DNA of 9,156 nt from Clostridia bacterium (GTDB lineage: Bacteria; Bacillota_A; Clostridia; Oscillospirales; CAG-272), in the NCBI GenBank assembly GCA_017533545.1, contig JAFXHW010000068.1, positions 1 to 9,156 of the forward strand, read 5' to 3'. Shown piece by piece: positions 1 through 8,110 of this stretch (positions within the stretch are counted from its first letter, which is position 1; every line of letters begins with the position of its first letter). A program made the position numbers and the translations under genes. The notes beneath the pieces were generated by a model. It made no database searches, was not told the DNA's origin, and saw nothing but the letters and a program-made list of their open reading frames with translations.

Positions 1-1801
1 CAATTCGCGCTTTCTGGCAAAGATAAATACCGCCGTACCGCTCGACGGATACAATACGGACTATGAAGGCTTTGTAAAAGATGAGCTTTTCTCCCTCTTT
101 ACAAAGCTCGAATTCGGAACGTTTATAAAGAGGCTCAAGCTGGAAGAAAGCGTAAATGAAAGCAGTGAAAAAGAATCGGTCGAATGCATACGCTGCGATG
201 CCGATGCTCTTTCGGCGCTCGCTCGCGTCGCTCTCTGCTTTAAAGACAATGTTTTGTCGGTATACGACGGAGAAAATATCTACCGCTATGACGGTGATAT
301 TTCCCTTCTCAAGGACTTTTTCGAAGACACAGACCGACTTTTTGCCCTATCCGATTTAAAGGCGATCCGTCATTATCTGAAGAAATTCGGAATCGATTTT
401 GCCTCCCCCTCGCAGTGTGCGCATATCTACGATGTCACCCTTGCAGCCTACGTTTCCGATCCGTCGGACAACAGCTACGATATTGAGCGTCTGACGCTGA
501 AATATCTCGGCGAGAGCACGGGCTGTGAATGCGAGTCAATATTCAGACTCTCCGAGATACTTAATGCAAAACTTACCGAGGAAAAGCAGGACAAATTGCT
601 TGGTGAGATCGAGATCCCTCTTGCGTCCATTCTCTGCGACATGGAGGATGCGGGATTCAAAGTTGACACCGAAGGACTCAAAAAATTCGGCGAAGTGCTC
701 GGAGATACCGCAGAAAAGCTGTCGCATGAGATATACGAAGAATGCGGCGAGGTGTTCAACATCAATTCGCCAAAGCAGCTCGGCGAAGTTCTTTTCGAAA
801 AAATGAAGCTGCCTGCCCCCAAAAAAACCAAAACCGGTTATTCAACTGCCGCCGACGTGTTAAATTCGCTGAAGCCCTATTATCCGATAGTGGAAAAAAT
901 CCTCGAATACCGTCACGTTGTAAAGCTCAAATCGACCTATGCCGACGGTCTTACCGCCGTTGCCGATGAAAAAGGGCGCGTGCACACGACCTTTAATCAA
1001 ACGGTTACCGCAACCGGACGCCTTTCGTCTACCGAGCCCAATTTGCAAAACATCCCGATACGCACCCCTCTCGGACGCGAGTTCCGCCGCTATTTCGTCG
1101 CCGAAAACAGCGACTACGTGCTTATCGACGCCGACTATTCGCAAATCGAGCTCCGTCTGCTCGCCTGCGTTTCGGGCGACGAAACCATGATCGATGCCTT
1201 CCTTTCGGGTGTCGACATTCACACGTCAACGGCATCGCAGGTATTCGGTGTGCCGAAAGAAGAGGTTACAAGTGAGCTTCGCAAGAGAGCGAAGGCGGTC
1301 AATTTCGGTATCGTCTACGGAATCGGCGATTTTTCGCTTGCCAACGACATCGGTGTTTCCCGCCGTGAGGCAGGTCAGTACATCGAAAGCTATCTTGCAA
1401 AATATCCCCTCGTTGAATCATATCTCGACGATATAAAGCGTTTCGCGCGCGAAAACGGATATGTCACTACCCTTTTCGGACGCCGACGCTATATTCCCGA
1501 GCTCCATTCACCCAAGGCTACTTTGCGGGCGTTTGGTGAGAGAGTTGCCATGAACTCGCCCATTCAGGGCAGTGCCGCCGATATAATCAAGCTCGCCATG
1601 ATCAACGTACGCCGCGCGCTCGACGAGAGCGGTCTTGATGCCAGACTCATCATGCAGGTGCATGACGAGCTGATCGTCGAAGCCTCCCGCGATTCGGCCG
1701 AAAAAGCCGCAGAGATACTCAAAAGAGAAATGGAAAACGCGGTCTCGCTTGCCGTTCCCATGTCTGTTGATCTAAATATCGGTGACAGCTGGTTTAACTG
1801 A
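1..1801 (+). CDS. polA: DNA polymerase I, C-terminal part (5' end outside window)
   Basis: Family A DNA polymerase that fills gaps in excision repair and removes Okazaki primers. The frame is open from base 2 and gives 599 residues; a full PolA is about 870-890, so roughly 270 N-terminal residues are missing, including most of the 5' nuclease domain. Visible residues 1-50 resemble the end of that domain, about 55-200 the 3'-5' exonuclease-like domain, and about 205-599 the polymerase. Polymerase motif A (DADYSQIELR, bases 1127-1156), the O-helix motif B (RKRAKAVNFGIVYG, about 1279-1322) and motif C (QVHDELIVEA, Asp codon at 1664) are intact. The exonuclease-like domain lacks the Asp-x-Glu of Exo I, and the Exo II Asp is replaced (DLKAI), so proofreading is predicted absent, as in Bacillus and Taq enzymes. 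An internal TTG at 254 is not the start, because the homology continues upstream of it. Confidence 0.97.
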   Translation, partial: NSRFLAKINTAVPLDGYNTDYEGFVKDELFSLFTKLEFGTFIKRLKLEESVNESSEKESVECIRCDADALSALARVALCFKDNVLSVYDGENIYRYDGDISLLKDFFEDTDRLFALSDLKAIRHYLKKFGIDFASPSQCAHIYDVTLAAYVSDPSDNSYDIERLTLKYLGESTGCECESIFRLSEILNAKLTEEKQDKLLGEIEIPLASILCDMEDAGFKVDTEGLKKFGEVLGDTAEKLSHEIYEECGEVFNINSPKQLGEVLFEKMKLPAPKKTKTGYSTAADVLNSLKPYYPIVEKILEYRHVVKLKSTYADGLTAVADEKGRVHTTFNQTVTATGRLSSTEPNLQNIPIRTPLGREFRRYFVAENSDYVLIDADYSQIELRLLACVSGDETMIDAFLSGVDIHTSTASQVFGVPKEEVTSELRKRAKAVNFGIVYGIGDFSLANDIGVSRREAGQYIESYLAKYPLVESYLDDIKRFARENGYVTTLFGRRRYIPELHSPKATLRAFGERVAMNSPIQGSAADIIKLAMINVRRALDESGLDARLIMQVHDELIVEASRDSAEKAAEILKREMENAVSLAVPMSVDLNIGDSWFN

Positions 1802-1815
1802 AAAAACATTAATTT

Positions 1816-1845
1816 TTGACAAAAAACTTTAAAAAGCAAAATAAT
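1816..1845 (+). promoter_or_regulatory. possible upstream tandem promoter
   Basis: TTGACA (1816-1821) is followed after 18 bases by AATAAT (1840-1845), which matches the TATAAT consensus at five of six positions. It lies 43 bases upstream of a perfect promoter, so it may be a second, weaker start for the lipoprotein gene. The region is very AT-rich and such matches can arise by chance. Confidence 0.4.
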
Positions 1846-1858
1846 ATTATAAACACTA

Positions 1859-1887
1859 TTGACAACATATTTTTGCTTTGTTATAAT
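1859..1887 (+). promoter_or_regulatory. perfect sigma-70/sigma-A consensus promoter
   Basis: TTGACA at 1859-1864 and TATAAT at 1882-1887 are separated by exactly 17 bases, so both hexamers and the spacing match the housekeeping consensus. The predicted transcription start is around 1894-1896. This leaves an untranslated leader of about 35 bases before the ATG at 1931. Upstream A/T tracts (1821-1850) could act as an UP element. No operator-like inverted repeat is seen over the promoter. Confidence 0.9.
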
Positions 1888-1916
1888 TTAACTGTAAAAG
1901 ACTTTTGAGAGTCGAA

Positions 1917-1923
1917 AAGGAGG
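1917..1923 (+). promoter_or_regulatory. strong ribosome binding site of the lipoprotein gene
   Basis: AAGGAGG lies 7 bases before the ATG at 1931. It is a near-complete complement to the 16S rRNA 3' end. With the perfect promoter just upstream, it suggests high expression of the following gene. Confidence 0.88.
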
Positions 1924-1930
1924 AAAATAA

Positions 1931-2530
1931 ATGAAGAAACATACATCGACCGTTTTGATCGCTTTGATAGCGCTTTTATGCGTTGTGGCTGTCATTTCAT
2001 TCGGATGCAAGAACAACGAAGACAAGACAGGCGAAACCACTACCGATCTTCCCGAAATCGATACTCAGGTCACCACCGAAGAGGAGACCGAACCGGAAAC
2101 GACCGTGCCTGAGACTACGGTACCCGAGACTACCGAGCCGGTAACCACTCCCGCTCCCGAAACTGAAGCTCCCATCATCGGTTCGTTCAGCTCAAATACA
2201 GGCACAAATCTTGAGCTTGTGGTAGATTACTGCATTGAGAGAATGTCACCCGTATCACGCCGTGTTCAGGTGGTAATAACTTTACACCACTATCAGCTCT
2301 ACTGCGGCGCACGAAGCAGCGGATGCTATCTCACCATTGACGGTAATACAATCAAATATGCAACCGATCCCATTTCCTTTGACGGCCCCGGTGAAAACGT
2401 CACCGTTCTTTACACCTACGAGACCTCTGTCTCCAATGAGCCTTTCGAAATATCGGCAAGCTGGCTGTTCAACGGCATTTATTCCAACACCGAGATCAAG
2501 ACCCTTGAAGCGAGCGATACAATCGGCTGA
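1931..2530 (+). CDS. putative exported lipoprotein of unknown function with Thr/Glu/Pro linker
   Basis: 199 residues; I do not recognise the family. Residues 1-25 form a signal sequence: MKKH, then a hydrophobic stretch (about 8-25), ending at Cys26 followed by KNNED. The lipobox is non-canonical (S-F-G-C rather than L-A-G-C), so lipid attachment is likely but not certain; an uncleaved membrane anchor is the alternative. Residues about 30-82 are a low-complexity linker rich in Thr, Glu and Pro with ETTVPETTVPETTEP repeats, as in many clostridial surface proteins. Residues about 84-199 look like one compact, mostly beta domain with three Cys (101, 125, 132) and no catalytic motif that I can name. 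The gene has its own perfect promoter, strong ribosome binding site and terminator, so it is a single-gene unit unrelated to its repair neighbours. An extracellular binding role is only a guess. Confidence 0.82.
   Translation: MKKHTSTVLIALIALLCVVAVISFGCKNNEDKTGETTTDLPEIDTQVTTEEETEPETTVPETTVPETTEPVTTPAPETEAPIIGSFSSNTGTNLELVVDYCIERMSPVSRRVQVVITLHHYQLYCGARSSGCYLTIDGNTIKYATDPISFDGPGENVTVLYTYETSVSNEPFEISASWLFNGIYSNTEIKTLEASDTIG
2087..2146 (+). repeat. imperfect short repeats encoding the T/E/P linker
   Basis: Two adjacent 15-base units (2102-2116 and 2117-2131) each encode T-V-P-E-T, flanked by degenerate copies encoding E-P-E-T and T-E-P-V-T. The units differ at third positions, so the repeat is clearer in protein than in DNA. 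It forms the flexible spacer between the membrane anchor and the C-terminal domain. Confidence 0.65.
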
Positions 2531-2550
2531 TACACAGTGCAAACAAAGTA

Positions 2551-2588
2551 CGCGGCAAATGCAAAAATGCATTTGCCGCGATTTTTAT
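2551..2588 (+). terminator. rho-independent terminator of the lipoprotein gene
   Basis: A perfect 13-bp stem (2551-2563 pairs with 2568-2580, CGCGGCAAATGCA in the left arm) closes an AAAA loop and is followed by ATTTTTAT. It begins 20 bases after the stop codon and separates the lipoprotein transcript from the uvrBA promoter downstream. On the opposite strand the T-tract is poor, so it acts mainly rightward. Confidence 0.92.
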
Positions 2589-2611
2589 ATCTAAATATTA
2601 ATAAAAAGCTC

Positions 2612-2640
2612 TTGAATTAGGGATAATTACAACGTATAAT
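2612..2640 (+). promoter_or_regulatory. sigma-70/sigma-A promoter of the uvrB-uvrA operon
   Basis: TTGAAT (2612-2617), 17 bases, then a perfect TATAAT (2635-2640). The expected transcription start is about 2646-2648. That falls on the first in-frame ATG of the uvrB frame, which argues that translation begins at a later ATG. I looked for a LexA box of the GAAC-N4-GTTC type between 2531 and 2700 and saw none, so SOS control is not supported here. Confidence 0.82.
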
Positions 2641-2676
2641 ATAAGATGGAATATTATTCATTTACCACGCACAAAA

Positions 2677-2683
2677 AAGGGGA
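2677..2683 (+). promoter_or_regulatory. ribosome binding site that selects the uvrB start
   Basis: AAGGGGA sits 10 bases before the ATG at 2694. It is the only purine-rich Shine-Dalgarno-like element near the candidate starts; none precedes the ATG at 2646. The spacing is slightly long but workable, and the site lies inside the predicted leader. Confidence 0.65.
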
Positions 2684-2693
2684 TCCGCTATAC

Positions 2694-4679
2694 ATGAAAA
2701 TGCGCGACACAAAATTCAAACTCAAATGCGATATGAAGCCCTGCGGCGATCAGATAAAGGCTATCGAGCTTTTGTCGTCGGGTGTTATGTCGGGAATGAA
2801 GGAGCAGACACTTCTCGGTGTTACCGGTTCCGGCAAGACATTTACCATGGCAAATATTATAGAGGCGGTGCAAAAGCCCACCCTTGTTCTCGCGCACAAC
2901 AAGACTCTCGCTGCACAGCTATGCTCCGAATTCCGCGAATTTTTCCCCGAAAATGCGGTTGAATACTTTGTTTCCTACTATGACTACTATCAGCCCGAGG
3001 CATACGTGCCCGGAAAGGATATATACATCGAAAAGGACGCCCTCGTCAACGATGAGATAGACAAGCTCCGACACAGCGCGACCTCCTCCCTTCTTGAACG
3101 CCGCGACGTTATAATCGTAGCCTCGGTGTCCAGCATCTTTTCGCTCGGTGACCCCGTCTCATACGAGGAGCTGATGATATCGATACATCCGGGCATGCTT
3201 ATGGACCGCGACGAGCTTATCCGAAAGCTGATATCGATAAGCTATGACCGCAATGACGTCAACTTCGTGCGCGATAAATTCCGAGTGCGCGGCGATACCG
3301 TCGAGGTGTTTCCCGCATCATCGAGCGACAAGGCGATACGCGTTGAGTTTTTCGGTGATGAGGTCGATCGCATCAGCGAGATAAACGTCATCACGGGCGA
3401 GCTTATTCAGGAGCTCACCTACGTATCCATCTTTCCCGCATCTCACTATGTTATGACCGATGACAAGCGCGAAAAGGCACTGCAGATCATAGAAGAAGAA
3501 ATGATCGAGCGAGTCGCTCATTTCAGAGCGGAAAACAAGCTCATCGAAGCGCAGAGAATAGAGGAAAGAACGCGCTACGACCTCGAAATGATCCGCGAAA
3601 TCGGCTATTGCTCGGGCGTTGAAAATTATTCGAGAATCCTCTCGGGACGTGAGCCGGGATCGACCCCCTACACCCTGCTCGACTTCTTCCCCGACGATTT
3701 CCTGTTGTTCGTCGATGAGTCTCACGTTACCATTCCGCAGGTACGCGGCATGAGCGGCGGTGACAGAGCGAGAAAGAAAAATCTTATCGATTTCGGATTC
3801 CGGCTTCCCTCTGCATACGACAACCGACCCCTCTTTTTCGACGAATTCGAGAGCAAATTAAATCAAGTAATATACGTTTCGGCCACACCTGCTCAATACG
3901 AAACGACCCGATCGTCGCAGATCGTGGAACAGATCATCAGACCCACCGGACTTTGCGATCCCGAAATCGATGTACGTCCCATTGAAGGACAGATCGATGA
4001 CCTCATGGGCGAGATCCGCATGCGGGCCGAGAAAGGCGAGCGAGTACTCGTTACCACCCTCACCAAAAAGATGGCGGAAGACCTTACCGAATACTTCGAA
4101 TCGCACCTTATCAAGGTCAGATACATCCACCACAACGTCGAAACGATCGAACGCATGCAGATAATACGCGATCTTCGACTGGGCACCTTCGACGTTCTCG
4201 TTGGAATCAACCTTCTGCGCGAAGGCCTTGACATTCCCGAAGTATCTCTCGTGGCTATACTCGATGCCGACAAGCAGGGATTTTTGCGCAACGAAACGTC
4301 GCTTATCCAGACCATCGGACGCGCCGCGCACAATGCCGAGGGCAAGGTCATCATGTATGCCGAGAGCATCACACCTTCGATGAAGGCGGCAATCGACGAG
4401 ACAAACCGCCGCCGCGAAATACAGATGCGCTACAATGAAGAAAACGGCATCACTCCTCAGACTATCGTCAAAGCGGTGCGCGATATTATCGAGATCGGCA
4501 AAAAGAAGGCGGAGGAATCCGCTCTGCCCAAGCTGCCCAAGAGAGGCAGCATGAGCGAATCGGATCGCCGTGCGCTCGTCGAGGACCTCACACGCCAGAT
4601 GGAAGAGGCGGCAAAAGCGCTTGAATTCGAGCGCGCAGCTTATTTGCGCGATCAGATCGCAAAAATATCGTTCAAGTAA
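2694..4679 (+). CDS. uvrB: excinuclease ABC subunit B
   Basis: UvrB is the damage-verifying helicase-like subunit of cytoplasmic nucleotide excision repair; UvrA loads it and it then recruits UvrC. From ATG 2694 it has 661 residues, the usual family length. Visible motifs in order: Walker A GVTGSGKT (42-49), the beta-hairpin region with [12 protein letters not shown] (about 95-106), DESH (341-344), YVSATPA, motif [14 protein letters not shown], motif [10 protein letters not shown] (539-546) and a C-terminal UVR domain (about 624-659) that binds UvrC. The first in-frame ATG (2646) adds 16 residues foreign to the family, lacks a ribosome binding site and sits on the predicted transcription start, so I prefer 2694; 2700 is also possible. 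One oddity is His546, where motif VI normally has its second Arg. uvrA follows after 23 bases, indicating co-transcription. Confidence 0.97.
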   Translation: MKMRDTKFKLKCDMKPCGDQIKAIELLSSGVMSGMKEQTLLGVTGSGKTFTMANIIEAVQKPTLVLAHNKTLAAQLCSEFREFFPENAVEYFVSYYDYYQPEAYVPGKDIYIEKDALVNDEIDKLRHSATSSLLERRDVIIVASVSSIFSLGDPVSYEELMISIHPGMLMDRDELIRKLISISYDRNDVNFVRDKFRVRGDTVEVFPASSSDKAIRVEFFGDEVDRISEINVITGELIQELTYVSIFPASHYVMTDDKREKALQIIEEEMIERVAHFRAENKLIEAQRIEERTRYDLEMIREIGYCSGVENYSRILSGREPGSTPYTLLDFFPDDFLLFVDESHVTIPQVRGMSGGDRARKKNLIDFGFRLPSAYDNRPLFFDEFESKLNQVIYVSATPAQYETTRSSQIVEQIIRPTGLCDPEIDVRPIEGQIDDLMGEIRMRAEKGERVLVTTLTKKMAEDLTEYFESHLIKVRYIHHNVETIERMQIIRDLRLGTFDVLVGINLLREGLDIPEVSLVAILDADKQGFLRNETSLIQTIGRAAHNAEGKVIMYAESITPSMKAAIDETNRRREIQMRYNEENGITPQTIVKAVRDIIEIGKKKAEESALPKLPKRGSMSESDRRALVEDLTRQMEEAAKALEFERAAYLRDQIAKISFK

Positions 4680-4693
4680 GATAAAAACCTAAT

Positions 4694-4697
4694 GGAG
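4694..4697 (+). promoter_or_regulatory. ribosome binding site of uvrA
   Basis: GGAG lies 5 bases before the ATG at 4703, within the 23-base gap after the uvrB stop. No promoter or terminator fits in this gap, which supports one uvrB-uvrA transcript. Confidence 0.75.
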
Positions 4698-4702
4698 ATA
4701 AA

Positions 4703-7540
4703 ATGGCACAGGACAAAATTGTAATAAAAGGTGCGCGGGTGCACAACTTGAAAAATGTCGACCTTGCAATCCCGCGCGATAAATTAGTTGTTTTTACCGG
4801 CCTTTCGGGCTCGGGAAAATCGTCGCTCGCATTTGACACGATATACGCCGAAGGACACAGACGATTCGTCGAATCGCTGTCCTCTTACGCGCGTATGTTC
4901 CTCGGTCAGCTTGACAAACCCGATATTGACTCGATCGACGGTCTCTCACCCTCCATCTCGATCGACCAAAAGACAACCTCCCGAAATCCGCGTTCGACCG
5001 TGGGTACCGTTACCGAAATATACGACTATCTTCGTCTGCTTTACGCGCGTATCGGTATTCCTCACTGCCCTGTATGCGGCAAAGAGGTGCGCCAGCAATC
5101 GACCGACCAGATAATAGATCGCATCATGGCTCTGCCCGAGCGCAGCCGCTTCATGGTGCTTGCGCCCGTTGTACGCGCAAAAAAGGGCATGCATGAAAAA
5201 GTCTTCGACGATGCGAAAAAGGCGGGCTTTGTCCGCGTACGCGTTGACGGATATATGTACGATCTTAGCGAGAAGATTACCCTTGACAAGAACAAAAAGC
5301 ACAATATCGAAATAGTTGTCGACCGACTCGTCATGAAAAGCGACATCAGAACGCGACTCAGCGATTCGGTTGAGAGCGCGCTCAAGCTTGCAAACGGAAA
5401 CCTCGACATTTTCGTCATGGGCGATGGTGAAAACGGAGAAACTCTGAACTTTTCGCAAAACTATGCCTGCGAGGAGCATGGCATCAGCTTTGGAGAATTA
5501 AGTCCGAGAATGTTCTCCTTCAACAATCCCATGGGAGCCTGCCCTTCATGCAGCGGACTCGGAGAACGCGCTGTTGTTAGCTTTGAAAAGATATGCGACA
5601 CCAATCTTTCCCTTCGTCAAGGCGCTATTCATGTTAACGGATTCAAAACGATGACCGAGGATTCGTGGACAGGTCCTATTCTCATCGCAGTGGGCAAAAA
5701 ATACGGCTTTACCCTTGACACACCTATAAAGGATTTCTCGCCGAAAGCGCTTGAAATACTCAAATACGGTACCGGTGACGAAAAATTCGACATCGAAAGA
5801 GCGAGCGGATTCGTTTCTCCCTACGGAAGCGAACACCGCGCCTTTGGCGGAATTTTAAACAGCATTCAGTGGAGAGTTGACCGTCCCGAGGACGATCATT
5901 TTGACGAATATACCGAAAACATACCCTGCCCCGACTGTCACGGTACCCGACTCAAACCCGAAGTATTGGCAGTTACCGTGGGCGGCAAAAACATACATGA
6001 GTTTTGCTCCATGTCGGTATCCGATGCGCTCGATTTTGCCAACTCACTCGTGCTTACCGATACCGAAATGACGATAGCGCGCGAGATCTTGAAGGAGATC
6101 AAAGCGCGACTCGGATTTCTGGCAAGCGTCGGACTTGAATATCTCACGTTAAGCCGCCGCGCAGGTACTCTTTCGGGCGGCGAAGCACAACGAATTCGTC
6201 TCGCCACCCAGATCGGCTCATCGCTGATGGGCGTGCTCTATATCCTCGACGAGCCTTCGATCGGTCTGCATCAGCGTGACAACCACAAGCTTATCGAAAC
6301 GCTCAAGCGATTGCGCGACGTAGGCAACAGCGTTATCGTTGTCGAACACGACGAGGAGACCATGCTCGAATCGGACTACATCGTCGATATCGGCCCGGGT
6401 GCCGGTATCCACGGAGGTACTATCGTTGCCGTGGGCACTCCCGACGAGGTTATGGCAAATACAAATTCAATAACGGGCGACTATCTTTCGGGCAGAAAGA
6501 AGATCGCCATACCCGCTTCCCGACGCGCGGGAAACGGCAATTTTCTGCGCATTTTCGGCGCTCGTGAGCACAACCTTAAAAATATCGATGTCACGATACC
6601 TCTCGGCTGCTTTGTATGCGTTACCGGCGTATCCGGTTCGGGAAAATCGTCACTTGTAAATTCAATCTTACTGAACAAGCTGGCTCATGACCTTAACCGT
6701 GCCTACACCTTCCCGGGCGATCACGACCGCATCGAGGGAGTTGAGCATCTCGACAAGGTGATCGCCATCGACCAGAGTCCCATCGGACGCACTCCCCGAT
6801 CCAATCCCGCAACATACACCGGTCTGTTCACCGACATCCGTGAGCTTTTTGCATCCACTCCGGATGCAAAGATGCGCGGATACAAGCCTGCGCGATTCTC
6901 ATTTAACGTAAGCGGCGGACGGTGCGAGGCATGCGAGGGCGACGGCGTAAAGCGTATCGAAATGCACTTTTTGCCCGACGTATACGTCACCTGCGACGTC
7001 TGCCACGGCCACCGCTACAATCACGATACCCTCGAGTGCCGCTACAAGGGCAAGAATATCTCCGACGTTCTCAACATGACGGTTGAAGAGGGACTCGAAT
7101 TTTTCTCAGCAATTCCCAAGCTGTACCGACGTCTTAAAACCCTTAATGACGTAGGTCTCGGATATATCAAGATAGGCCAGTCGTCAACCACCCTTTCGGG
7201 CGGCGAGGCACAGCGTGTAAAGCTTGCCACAGAGCTGTCAAAGCGGAGCACGGGCAAAACTCTTTATATCCTCGACGAACCCACAACCGGCCTTCATTCG
7301 TCCGACGTAAACACCCTTATCGGCATACTCCAGCGACTTTGCGACGGAGGCAACTCGGTGATCGTCATCGAACACAATCTTGACATGATAAAGACCGCCG
7401 ACTACATCATCGACCTCGGACCCGAAGGCGGCGAGGGCGGAGGACAGATCGTTGCCTCAGGCACACCGGAACAGATCGCCGAATGCGAAAAATCGTACAC
7501 CGGATATTATCTGAAAAATATACTGAATCAAAATGACTGA
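4703..7540 (+). CDS. uvrA: excinuclease ABC subunit A
   Basis: UvrA is the dimeric DNA-damage sensor of nucleotide excision repair, an ABC-type ATPase that delivers UvrB to lesions. It has 945 residues, full length for the family (E. coli 940). Two ATPase modules are visible. Module I has Walker A GLSGSGKS (33-40), signature LSGGE (490-494) and Walker B YILDEP (513-518). Module II has Walker A GVSGSGKS (642-649), signature LSGGE (831-835) and Walker B ending D858-E859. The UvrB-binding and insertion regions lie between the Walker A and signature of module I. The DNA-binding zinc module in half II is intact: C741-x2-C744, then C764-x2-C767. In half I the corresponding module reads C256-x2-H259, then C280-x2-C283, so one Cys is replaced by His. 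C122/C125 and C409/C412 are further Cys pairs. The last 8 bases overlap the next gene. Confidence 0.98.
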   Translation: MAQDKIVIKGARVHNLKNVDLAIPRDKLVVFTGLSGSGKSSLAFDTIYAEGHRRFVESLSSYARMFLGQLDKPDIDSIDGLSPSISIDQKTTSRNPRSTVGTVTEIYDYLRLLYARIGIPHCPVCGKEVRQQSTDQIIDRIMALPERSRFMVLAPVVRAKKGMHEKVFDDAKKAGFVRVRVDGYMYDLSEKITLDKNKKHNIEIVVDRLVMKSDIRTRLSDSVESALKLANGNLDIFVMGDGENGETLNFSQNYACEEHGISFGELSPRMFSFNNPMGACPSCSGLGERAVVSFEKICDTNLSLRQGAIHVNGFKTMTEDSWTGPILIAVGKKYGFTLDTPIKDFSPKALEILKYGTGDEKFDIERASGFVSPYGSEHRAFGGILNSIQWRVDRPEDDHFDEYTENIPCPDCHGTRLKPEVLAVTVGGKNIHEFCSMSVSDALDFANSLVLTDTEMTIAREILKEIKARLGFLASVGLEYLTLSRRAGTLSGGEAQRIRLATQIGSSLMGVLYILDEPSIGLHQRDNHKLIETLKRLRDVGNSVIVVEHDEETMLESDYIVDIGPGAGIHGGTIVAVGTPDEVMANTNSITGDYLSGRKKIAIPASRRAGNGNFLRIFGAREHNLKNIDVTIPLGCFVCVTGVSGSGKSSLVNSILLNKLAHDLNRAYTFPGDHDRIEGVEHLDKVIAIDQSPIGRTPRSNPATYTGLFTDIRELFASTPDAKMRGYKPARFSFNVSGGRCEACEGDGVKRIEMHFLPDVYVTCDVCHGHRYNHDTLECRYKGKNISDVLNMTVEEGLEFFSAIPKLYRRLKTLNDVGLGYIKIGQSSTTLSGGEAQRVKLATELSKRSTGKTLYILDEPTTGLHSSDVNTLIGILQRLCDGGNSVIVIEHNLDMIKTADYIIDLGPEGGEGGGQIVASGTPEQIAECEKSYTGYYLKNILNQND

Positions 7541-8072
7541 TCTTAAAGAATTTTCGCCTTCTGCGGGTATTTATATCGCAATGGCAAAAGCACAAAACAA
7601 CTACTCCGATCACCACAAAACCGGACTTGAATTGCTTTTGTGGGCGGCAGAAAAATACTACTCTTTGAAAATCACCGAAAACGATATCCTTACCACCCAA
7701 AACGGCAAGCCATATTTCGGCAAACACCTCGAAGTGTGTTTTTCGATCAGCCATGCGGGTGAGCACGTGGCTGTTTGCATATCGAATCACAACGTCGGAA
7801 TTGATATCGAGCAAGTGAAATACCGCCGTCCCGAGCTTTACCGACGCTGGCTTAAGCGATTTATCGAAAATGATACCGACGTCGATGATGATATCGTTTT
7901 TGACGGATCGTCAAATGACAACCATGCATTTACCCGATCCTGGACACGTTTTGAAAGCTACGTCAAGATGACGGGACGCGGACTGAGCGAGAGCGATTTT
8001 ACCAAAAAGCACACATTTTACGACTGTCCCTGCCCCGAAGGATACTGTCTTACCGTCTGCACCGACGAATAA
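7533..8072 (+). CDS. Sfp-type 4'-phosphopantetheinyl transferase family protein
   Basis: This family transfers the phosphopantetheine arm of coenzyme A to a serine on acyl or peptidyl carrier proteins. It has 179 residues, shorter than Sfp (about 224). The family pattern is visible: GKPYF (58-62), [14 protein letters not shown] (71-84), the Mg-binding GIDIE (D91, E93), then W137-x3-E141-x3-K145 with G-R-G-L (148-151). The usual Lys before that Glu is Phe140. An acidic, low-homology stretch (about 111-131) lies where other members have their central loop. The ATG at 7533 overlaps the uvrA stop (ATGACTGA) and has no Shine-Dalgarno of its own, so translation is probably coupled to uvrA; ATG 7581 is a weaker alternative. 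No carrier protein, NRPS or PKS gene is in view, so the substrate is unknown, and the fatty acid ACP is possible. Confidence 0.88.
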   Translation: MTDLKEFSPSAGIYIAMAKAQNNYSDHHKTGLELLLWAAEKYYSLKITENDILTTQNGKPYFGKHLEVCFSISHAGEHVAVCISNHNVGIDIEQVKYRRPELYRRWLKRFIENDTDVDDDIVFDGSSNDNHAFTRSWTRFESYVKMTGRGLSESDFTKKHTFYDCPCPEGYCLTVCTDE

Positions 8073-8099
8073 AAAATCAGCCCGCCGAAAACGGCGGGC
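8071..8099 (-). terminator. terminator between convergent genes, oriented for the M23 gene
   Basis: An 8-bp GC-only stem (8080-8087 with 8092-8099) encloses a 4-base loop. Read on the - strand, it is followed by TGATTTTTT (8079-8071), a good rho-independent signal 11 bases past the stop codon of the M23 gene. On the + strand the hairpin is followed by CGATAAAAATA without a T-tract, so it is a poor terminator for the uvrBA operon. The T-tract overlaps the PPTase stop codon. Confidence 0.85.
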
Positions 8100-8110
8100 C
8101 GATAAAAATA

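Noticed and set aside
254..256. TTG as the start of a short polymerase (Klenow-like) gene
   Set aside because: The same frame is open to base 2 and upstream residues (SRFLAKINT, VPLDG) match the end of the PolA 5' nuclease domain, so this is an internal Leu codon.
475..831. 118-codon - strand frame opposite polA
   Set aside because: Ser-rich low-complexity translation typical of an antisense shadow, entirely inside polA.
1795..1830. Terminator for polA
   Set aside because: Only an A/T-only A5...T5 pairing is available (about 1801-1817). It is too weak to call, so how polA transcription ends is unclear.
2531..2700. LexA/SOS box upstream of uvrB
   Set aside because: I searched for GAAC-N4-GTTC-like palindromes around the promoter and found none. 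SOS control is common for uvrBA but is not shown here.
3318..4372. Long open frames on the - strand opposite uvrB (3318-3725, 3858-4331, 3893-4372)
   Set aside because: They lie wholly inside a strongly conserved gene, lack ribosome binding sites, overlap one another, and their translations resemble nothing I recognise. They follow from the codon bias of uvrB.
4946..5479. 177-codon - strand frame opposite uvrA
   Set aside because: Same reasoning: it is a shadow of a well-conserved gene, with no start signals and no recognisable protein.
6850..6868. Short inverted repeat GCATCC...GGATGC inside uvrA
   Set aside because: Lies in conserved coding sequence with no T-tract or regulatory context; likely chance.
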